A DNA stretch of 64,000 nucleotides from the NCBI RefSeq assembly GCF_019973615.1, contig NZ_AP024238.1:2170001-2234000 (forward strand), read 5' to 3'. The notes beneath the pieces are model-generated. The model was not told the DNA's origin and did no database searches. It saw only the letters and a program-made list of their open reading frames with translations. Below, piece after piece: positions 59,238-64,000 of this stretch (position 1 is the stretch's first letter; every line of letters starts with the position of its first letter). The DNA comes from Rhodoferax lithotrophicus. GTDB lineage: Bacteria > Pseudomonadota > Gammaproteobacteria > Burkholderiales > Burkholderiaceae_C. The position numbers and the translations under genes were made by a program.

Positions 59238-59861
59238 CTAACTGGGTTTTTGTATCTCGATCAAGGTACTCATCAAGGTTGCTCTACGGCGAAAAGGTCT
59301 GCGGGTAGACGACTTCGGGACCAAGTCGTCTACCCGCTGTGTGTTTGCCGATGCTTTCAGGAATTCAAAACACACTAACCCCTGGTTGCTGATGGCTGAG
59401 ACCTCCGTGAGGCTGTAACGTTTGCTGCACTGCTGCAGCACTGGTTTCTGGCCCGTCTGTGCATAACCACGCACCCACTGTTCAACTTTCATGTGGTTTA
59501 GCGCCCGCGCTCGCTTAATGCGGCATCGCGTTGTGCAATCCCAGTGTATCAGTTGTGAGAATGGGCATCCAGATATCAAAGTGTCATGAGAAGAGTTGCA
59601 TGATGGCGCGGCGGTTCCGTAGCCTAAAGCCCGTTCCTGCGCTAATGTGAGTCTTCGACCAGTTAGGTACGTTTGCCTGGACTTTTTTGATTCCATACCG
59701 GCTTCACCGCGCAATGCTTACCGCGGCGATCATGCCAGTGCGATGCCAAGAGTCACACCCATCGCTTTGGAAATTTCCTTCCACGTTAGTTGCAGATCAT
59801 CACGTATCCGCATGGCATGGTGGCGCATCTCCTGGTGTGATTGGTGGGTTAGAAATTTCAT
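59238..59861 (-). pseudogene. IS630-like transposase relic
   Basis: The start MKFLTHQSHQEMRHHAMRIR with LTWKEISKAMGVT (59861 to about 59730) looks like the helix-turn-helix of an IS630/Tc1-type transposase. A later frame has KRYSLTEVSAISNQGLVCFE and VDDLVPKSSTRRPFRR. Several frame breaks and deletions separate them. No terminal repeats were found. It is old decay and lies between the AT-rich genes and the heptose genes. Confidence 0.5.
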
Positions 59862-59874
59862 AGATTCACCTATT

Positions 59875-60813
59875 TCAAATCAACGCTGCGTGCAATTCCT
59901 CTGGGCTCACCGCTGCGGTCCCCATCTTCCCTACCACAATGCCAGCCGCTACATTTGCTAACTTGACAGCATCAACCAACGGTATACCAGATGCCAACCC
60001 AGCCCCAATAACCGCAACGACCGTGTCACCTGCGCCCGTCACATCAAACACTTCACGCGCCTTCGTGGGGAGCCTTAAAGGTGGCTGGTTTTCAACAAAA
60101 AGCGACATACCTTGCTCGCTACGCGTTACCAGGAGGGCATGCAGGCCAAGCGACTGACGTAGCTTTTCGGCGCGTGTGGTGATGTCTTCTTCACAGCTGC
60201 AGTGTCCCACTACCGCTTCCAATTCCGACAAATTGGGTGTGAGCAGCGTCGCGCCTCGGTAGGGTTCAAAGTCATTGCCCTTGGGGTCAATAATTACGGG
60301 TAGTTGCAAACTGCGGGCGTGGGCTATCAGGGTTTGTACGCCGCGCAACGCGCCCTTGGCGTAATCAGAAAAGATAGCTGCCTGTGCCGTTTTTGCAACG
60401 CGTTTGAAGCATTCCAACAATAAACCGGGTTCCCAGGCTGGGAAATGATCTTCAAAGTCCAAGCGTATCAACTGTTGATGACGGCTGAACACGCGCAGCT
60501 TGTTGATAGTTTGGCCGCCTTGCACGCGGTGCAGACTAGATGTGACCTTATGTTGTTGTAACAATTGCTCTAGTTGGGTGGCGGCTCCATCCTCACCCAC
60601 CAAGCCAAGCAGATCAACCTGCGCGCCCAAGCATGCTCCATTTACGGCTACGTTGCCCGCACCACCCACGCGCACCTCTTGGTTTTGCACGAGCACCACA
60701 GGCACAGGCGCCTCGGGCGATATACGGGTGGTGGAACCGTGCCAATAGCTATCTAGCATCACATCACCCACCACCAGCACACGCGACTTAGAAAAATCCG
60801 GCAGCGTGATCAT
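59875..60813 (-). CDS. D-glycero-beta-D-manno-heptose-7-phosphate kinase (HldE kinase domain only)
   Basis: About 312 residues from ATG 60813, which overlaps the gmhA stop (ATGA). An upstream open frame to 60876 lies inside gmhA. PfkB-type sugar kinase with [17 protein letters not shown] and the catalytic Asp in [19 protein letters not shown]. The adenylyltransferase half of HldE is absent, as in species with separate HldE1 and HldE2 proteins. It phosphorylates heptose-7-phosphate at C1 on the route to ADP-heptose. Confidence 0.88.
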   Translation of the reverse strand: MITLPDFSKSRVLVVGDVMLDSYWHGSTTRISPEAPVPVVLVQNQEVRVGGAGNVAVNGACLGAQVDLLGLVGEDGAATQLEQLLQQHKVTSSLHRVQGGQTINKLRVFSRHQQLIRLDFEDHFPAWEPGLLLECFKRVAKTAQAAIFSDYAKGALRGVQTLIAHARSLQLPVIIDPKGNDFEPYRGATLLTPNLSELEAVVGHCSCEEDITTRAEKLRQSLGLHALLVTRSEQGMSLFVENQPPLRLPTKAREVFDVTGAGDTVVAVIGAGLASGIPLVDAVKLANVAAGIVVGKMGTAAVSPEELHAALI

Positions 60814-61382
60814 GCTTTTGTCGCCAGCGCAGCGTCGACCATGGCGCACCAAAGGTGGCCGATAAGGATATGGCATTCTTGTATGGCTGCGGTTTGGGGT
60901 GCTGGTACGGTAATGGCATGGTCAACTAAGCTGCTCAATTGTCCGCCTTCGCGTCCCAGTAGGCCAATCGTGATGCAGCCCAAGAATTTGGCCGCATCCA
61001 TAGCTGTCAAGACATTGGCACTGTTGCCGCTGGTGGAGATGCCAATCAGCACATCTCCGGGGCGTGCGTGCGCTTGCACCTGGCGGGAAAAAATTTCTGT
61101 GTAGCCGTAGTCATTGGCTACCGCCGTCAAAATGGAGGTGTCGGTGGTCAAAGCCATGGCGGGCAAACCCTTGCGCTCAGTCAAGAAGCGGCCCACCAAC
61201 TCGGCTGCAATGTGTTGCGCGTCGGCTGCACTGCCGCCGTTGCCGCACAACATGACCTTATTGCCGCGCAATAGGCAGTCGGCAATTCGCTGGCCAGCAT
61301 CTTCAATGGCGGGTTTAATTGCTGTCAGGCTTTGTAGCGCAGCCAAATGCTGGCTGATGTGAGTGTCAAAAATAGAATTCAT
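60810..61382 (-). CDS. gmhA: Sedoheptulose-7-phosphate isomerase
   Basis: About 190 residues from ATG 61382 ([17 protein letters not shown]). The longer open frame to 61529 runs into the neighbouring gene and was rejected. The SIS domain has [19 protein letters not shown] with the active-site Ser and His, and [20 protein letters not shown]. It makes D-glycero-D-manno-heptose-7-phosphate, the first step to ADP- or GDP-heptose. It is coupled to the kinase gene. Confidence 0.93.
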   Translation of the reverse strand: MNSIFDTHISQHLAALQSLTAIKPAIEDAGQRIADCLLRGNKVMLCGNGGSAADAQHIAAELVGRFLTERKGLPAMALTTDTSILTAVANDYGYTEIFSRQVQAHARPGDVLIGISTSGNSANVLTAMDAAKFLGCITIGLLGREGGQLSSLVDHAITVPAPQTAAIQECHILIGHLWCAMVDAALATKA

Positions 61383-61423
61383 GGGCAAAGATAGTGAAGG
61401 TGTGTTTGGACTAAAGAAGGCTA

Positions 61424-62611
61424 TTAACCGGTATGGCTGACCGTCGGTATTGCATAGGGTGCCTGAGCAGCATCCAACGCTTGTTGTGCTGCAGCCAGCA
61501 CCGAGGCGACTGATATCTTGCTTACGCACGGCACCGGGTCACTTGGGTCATGCGGTTGGTTGCAGAGCCAGTTGCAGCGGTAGCAGGGCATGGGCACCGC
61601 TACCGCAACGGGCTTGATGCCAGGCACTGTGTCTGGGTATGGCATGAATCGACCGTAATGCCCTCCGCCTAAAATGCACACCGCCGGGGTGCCAACTGCG
61701 GCAGCGATATGCACCGCAGATGTCTCGTTGCCGATAAGCAATTGCGCACCGCGTATGACCTCGGCCAACTCACTTAAATTGGTTTGGCCAGCCAAATTGA
61801 TGCAGTTGACGGTTGCTGCATTTGCAATGGTTTGACATAGCGCAGCCTCATTTCGCGCACCACACAACACCGGTTTCCAGCCGTAGCGGCGCTGAAGAGC
61901 AGACAGCGCACCTGCAAACTGTGCTACAGACCATTGCCTGCCAGACCATGACGCACCAGGGAACACGATGAAATATGGTGCGGTGGGTTGCAGAGCGATT
62001 GGCAACTTAGCCAGGTGAGGCAGCTGAGCTAAAGCGGCTTGATGGGGTACTCCTGCCAAATGGCTCACAAATTCTGCATTGCGCAGCAGCTCCATCATCG
62101 GGCTAGGGTTGGCGGGTAATAGCTGGGTGTACCAGCGGTTACTCATCTTTTGCCCTGCCGCAGTAGCGATGGCCAAGTCGCCCGCAGAGCCAATGCGATA
62201 TGTAGCGCCAGTAGCGCGCATCACGCTGTCGCCATGCAATACGGAGCGTGAAAATGTAGGTTGTATAGCGGTATAAAACCCGCCCCTACGAAAGCGTCGC
62301 AGCAGCTGCCAGCGTTTGAGCGGATGGCGCACGTCCAGATGGCGGGTACTGATGGGCCAGACCTCATCCCAGTAAGGTAGCTGTATGGCCATATCCGCCC
62401 AGGCAGAGTTGGCGATCAAGGTGATTTTCTGGTTGGGGTACAAATGGCGATACTCTTTGGCGCTGTCTAACCAGATGATGAAATCACCGATTGCATCCAG
62501 ACGAATTAGGGCAATGCCCGCCTGACCAACCCGCGGAATTGACTTCAACACCAGCACATCAACCTTGAGAATGACCCAAGTGATGATCACCTCAAGCACG
62601 CGTTTGATCAA
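61424..62611 (-). CDS. Glycosyltransferase family 9 (heptosyltransferase-like)
   Basis: 395 residues, starting with TTG at 62611 that overlaps the upstream stop (TTGA). GT9 motifs include [17 protein letters not shown] at the N-terminus and [20 protein letters not shown] with the nucleotide-sugar site. Four Cys near the C-terminus ([16 protein letters not shown]) suggest a metal or disulfide site. With gmhA and the heptose kinase next to it, it probably transfers heptose to lipopolysaccharide core or the polymer. Confidence 0.85.
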   Translation of the reverse strand: MIKRVLEVIITWVILKVDVLVLKSIPRVGQAGIALIRLDAIGDFIIWLDSAKEYRHLYPNQKITLIANSAWADMAIQLPYWDEVWPISTRHLDVRHPLKRWQLLRRFRRGGFYTAIQPTFSRSVLHGDSVMRATGATYRIGSAGDLAIATAAGQKMSNRWYTQLLPANPSPMMELLRNAEFVSHLAGVPHQAALAQLPHLAKLPIALQPTAPYFIVFPGASWSGRQWSVAQFAGALSALQRRYGWKPVLCGARNEAALCQTIANAATVNCINLAGQTNLSELAEVIRGAQLLIGNETSAVHIAAAVGTPAVCILGGGHYGRFMPYPDTVPGIKPVAVAVPMPCYRCNWLCNQPHDPSDPVPCVSKISVASVLAAAQQALDAAQAPYAIPTVSHTG

Positions 62612-63720
62612 TTTAGCAACACCTTAGAAAGTGCTTCCACATAAGCGCGACGAGAGGCAGTGCGAATTGCCTCGATCTCATCCGGGTACGAGTGCTCGCG
62701 CGAAAGCAGTGCAGCAATCATTTGATCAATGCTGGCACTGGTGACATCCTCCACATAATGGGGTGTCAGGTTGAGATTTTTAATCATCAAAGCGCGGCTG
62801 TCGTTGCCAATCACTGCGACAGGCTTGCCAAACGATGCCATCATGAAGCCAGCATGCACACGATTCACCACTGCAAACCTGGCACCTGCGTAAAAGTTCA
62901 TGAAAGCCACATGCTCATCTGGCACGATGTAGGTTTCAACGTCTGGCACGATTTGCTTGGCTAACGTTTCCTCAGCCACAGTGTGGCAGGCTGCTACCAC
63001 GCGCCCATGAGGCTGAAGCTTGTCGACAATCTCACCAAAGTTTTTACGCCATTTATCAGCATCAATGTTTTGACCAAAAGTGTAATGTCCGCCAGACTCC
63101 ATGAAGTTGACGACGATGTAGCCACCTTTGGTCGGTGTAATTTTGAAATGATCCCGCGCAAATATCGAGGTGCATGGCAACACCATTGCGTCGCGCCCAG
63201 AAAGTTGCAACATGCGTTGAGCAAGGCTGTCACGCAGGAGCGTCAAGTCACAGGCATCAAAAAATTCGGCGATATAGGCCTTGCACTTGGGGCAGTTGGT
63301 GACCTCGCTGCCATCAGAGTGATACCGCTGGCAACTGCCACCGGCAATACTCAGTAACTTGCGACTACGGCGGTCTTTTAAAAAGCGTTTGCGGATGAGT
63401 GGGTCAAACCATTCATTGTCAGCACAATGCGGACCACCCGGGTGACACCAATATACCGGGGCGCCGCTTTGGATTAACAGGTCTGCATCTGCTACGCGGT
63501 CTTTGGTTCCCAACACCCGCAGCACTGGCTCAACCACACGTGAAATCCGCAGTCTGCGTAGACCTTCATAACCATAAGCTGTGGTGACTGGAGAGTGTTT
63601 GTGGATCAATTCGACTTGGTCGAATTTTGCAACATCGCCAATGATGGACAGGATACCTTCGCGGACGAAGTCGTCGCCGATGTTGTGGCGGACTGTGGTG
63701 ATGATGGATAAGTTAGTCAT
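62608..63720 (-). CDS. Polysaccharide pyruvyl transferase family protein
   Basis: 370 residues. It starts [18 protein letters not shown], has [20 protein letters not shown], and ends with a nucleotide-binding-like half containing [20 protein letters not shown], typical of the PF04230 family. Members add pyruvate ketals to sugars, giving acidic polymers, though some have other donors. Cys residues in [20 protein letters not shown] may bind metal. It overlaps the next gene upstream by 8 bases. Confidence 0.82.
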   Translation of the reverse strand: MTNLSIITTVRHNIGDDFVREGILSIIGDVAKFDQVELIHKHSPVTTAYGYEGLRRLRISRVVEPVLRVLGTKDRVADADLLIQSGAPVYWCHPGGPHCADNEWFDPLIRKRFLKDRRSRKLLSIAGGSCQRYHSDGSEVTNCPKCKAYIAEFFDACDLTLLRDSLAQRMLQLSGRDAMVLPCTSIFARDHFKITPTKGGYIVVNFMESGGHYTFGQNIDADKWRKNFGEIVDKLQPHGRVVAACHTVAEETLAKQIVPDVETYIVPDEHVAFMNFYAGARFAVVNRVHAGFMMASFGKPVAVIGNDSRALMIKNLNLTPHYVEDVTSASIDQMIAALLSREHSYPDEIEAIRTASRRAYVEALSKVLLN

Positions 63721-64000
63721 TGGTTAAGCCTGCATTATTTAATTCTCTTAAAAAAATTATTGGATCATCCATATAAATAACAAAGTCTTTTAATTTATTC
63801 TGAGGCAAAAGCCACCATTTTGATTTAAGCAAAGACTCACAAATTTCAGTAGAAAATCTCCTTTTTATAACCCTAGCGGGTAGTCCTACAGCTATGGAGT
63901 ATGGAGGTATATTACCCCTAACGGTTGCACCAGCACCTATAATTGAACCAGTGCCAATAGTGGAGCCAGAGAGTATTGTTACACCATGACCAATCCATAC
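63713..64000 (-). CDS. Hexapeptide acyltransferase (CatB/Vat-like), C-terminal part
   Basis: The gene runs off the window; 95 codons are visible. They begin [19 protein letters not shown], continue [20 protein letters not shown] and VIKRRF, then a helical tail ending NNAGLTND and TAA. This is the end of a left-handed beta-helix acetyltransferase of the xenobiotic/polysaccharide O-acetyltransferase group. It overlaps the pyruvyl transferase start, so it is part of the same operon. Confidence 0.85.
   Translation of the reverse strand, partial: VWIGHGVTILSGSTIGTGSIIGAGATVRGNIPPYSIAVGLPARVIKRRFSTEICESLLKSKWWLLPQNKLKDFVIYMDDPIIFLRELNNAGLTND

Noticed and set aside
60813..60876. Longer N-terminus for the heptose kinase
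   Set aside because: It lies entirely inside gmhA, and the ATGA overlap gives a standard coupled start.
1..64000. CRISPR arrays, tRNA or rRNA genes
   Set aside because: No regularly spaced short repeats, cloverleaf-like sequences or rRNA segments were noticed on reading both strands.

Overview
The window looks like a chromosome segment of a betaproteobacterium, most likely Burkholderiales and close to Comamonadaceae. The evidence is the phaC-phaA-phaB order of polyhydroxybutyrate genes, the style of the exopolysaccharide genes and moderate GC. The genus is inference.

Layout. (1) 1-2120: the end of phaC, then phaA and phaB. (2) 2239-12589, plus strand: a polysaccharide operon, yjbE-like, yjbF lipoprotein, a GfcC-YjbH-PAP2 fusion, a CapD/WbpM-type dehydratase, galE, an NDP-sugar pyrophosphorylase and an AlgA/XanB-type bifunctional enzyme. 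(3) 12715-49701: a complete 36,987-bp Tn7-like transposon with inverted ends TGTGACTTTTCGAA and a 5-bp target duplication ATCGT on both sides. It sits inside the last 31 codons of a minus-strand undecaprenyl-phosphate sugar phosphotransferase gene (wcaJ-like). The lost C-terminus can still be read at 12617-12714. (4) 49702-64000, minus strand: the rest of that polysaccharide cluster. It holds the initiating transferase, a WecG/TagA glycosyltransferase, a PslG/GH39-like hydrolase, two epimerases, GT4 and GT2 glycosyltransferases, two hexapeptide acyltransferases, a Wzy-like polymerase, heptose genes gmhA and hldE-kinase, a GT9 transferase and a pyruvyl transferase.

The transposon has an operon tnsA-tnsB-tnsC(TniB)-tnsD/TniQ plus a zinc-finger gene (tniE position) at its right end. 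Its cargo includes a CBASS module (CapW-like WYL regulator, small 2TM protein, Cap15-like effector, CD-NTase), umuDC, two toxin-antitoxin modules each framed by inverted repeats, a MASE1-PAS-GGDEF protein, a CheY-like receiver, and a cluster of an S24 repressor, a three-Cys-motif DUF5131 protein, two TcmP proteins and a single-chain restriction-methylation enzyme. IS1595-, IS5- and IS91-type elements or relics are also present.

The most unusual observation: almost every long gene inside the transposon is broken by single-base expansions of homopolymer runs. I count about 75, nearly all +1. Shortening each run by one base restores clean proteins. None occurs in the 27 kb of flanking host DNA, which carries equally long runs in frame. 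The lesions therefore coincide with the transposon. Whether they are real mutations or a consensus error confined to the element cannot be settled from sequence alone. I annotate such genes as pseudogenes but describe the reconstructed proteins.
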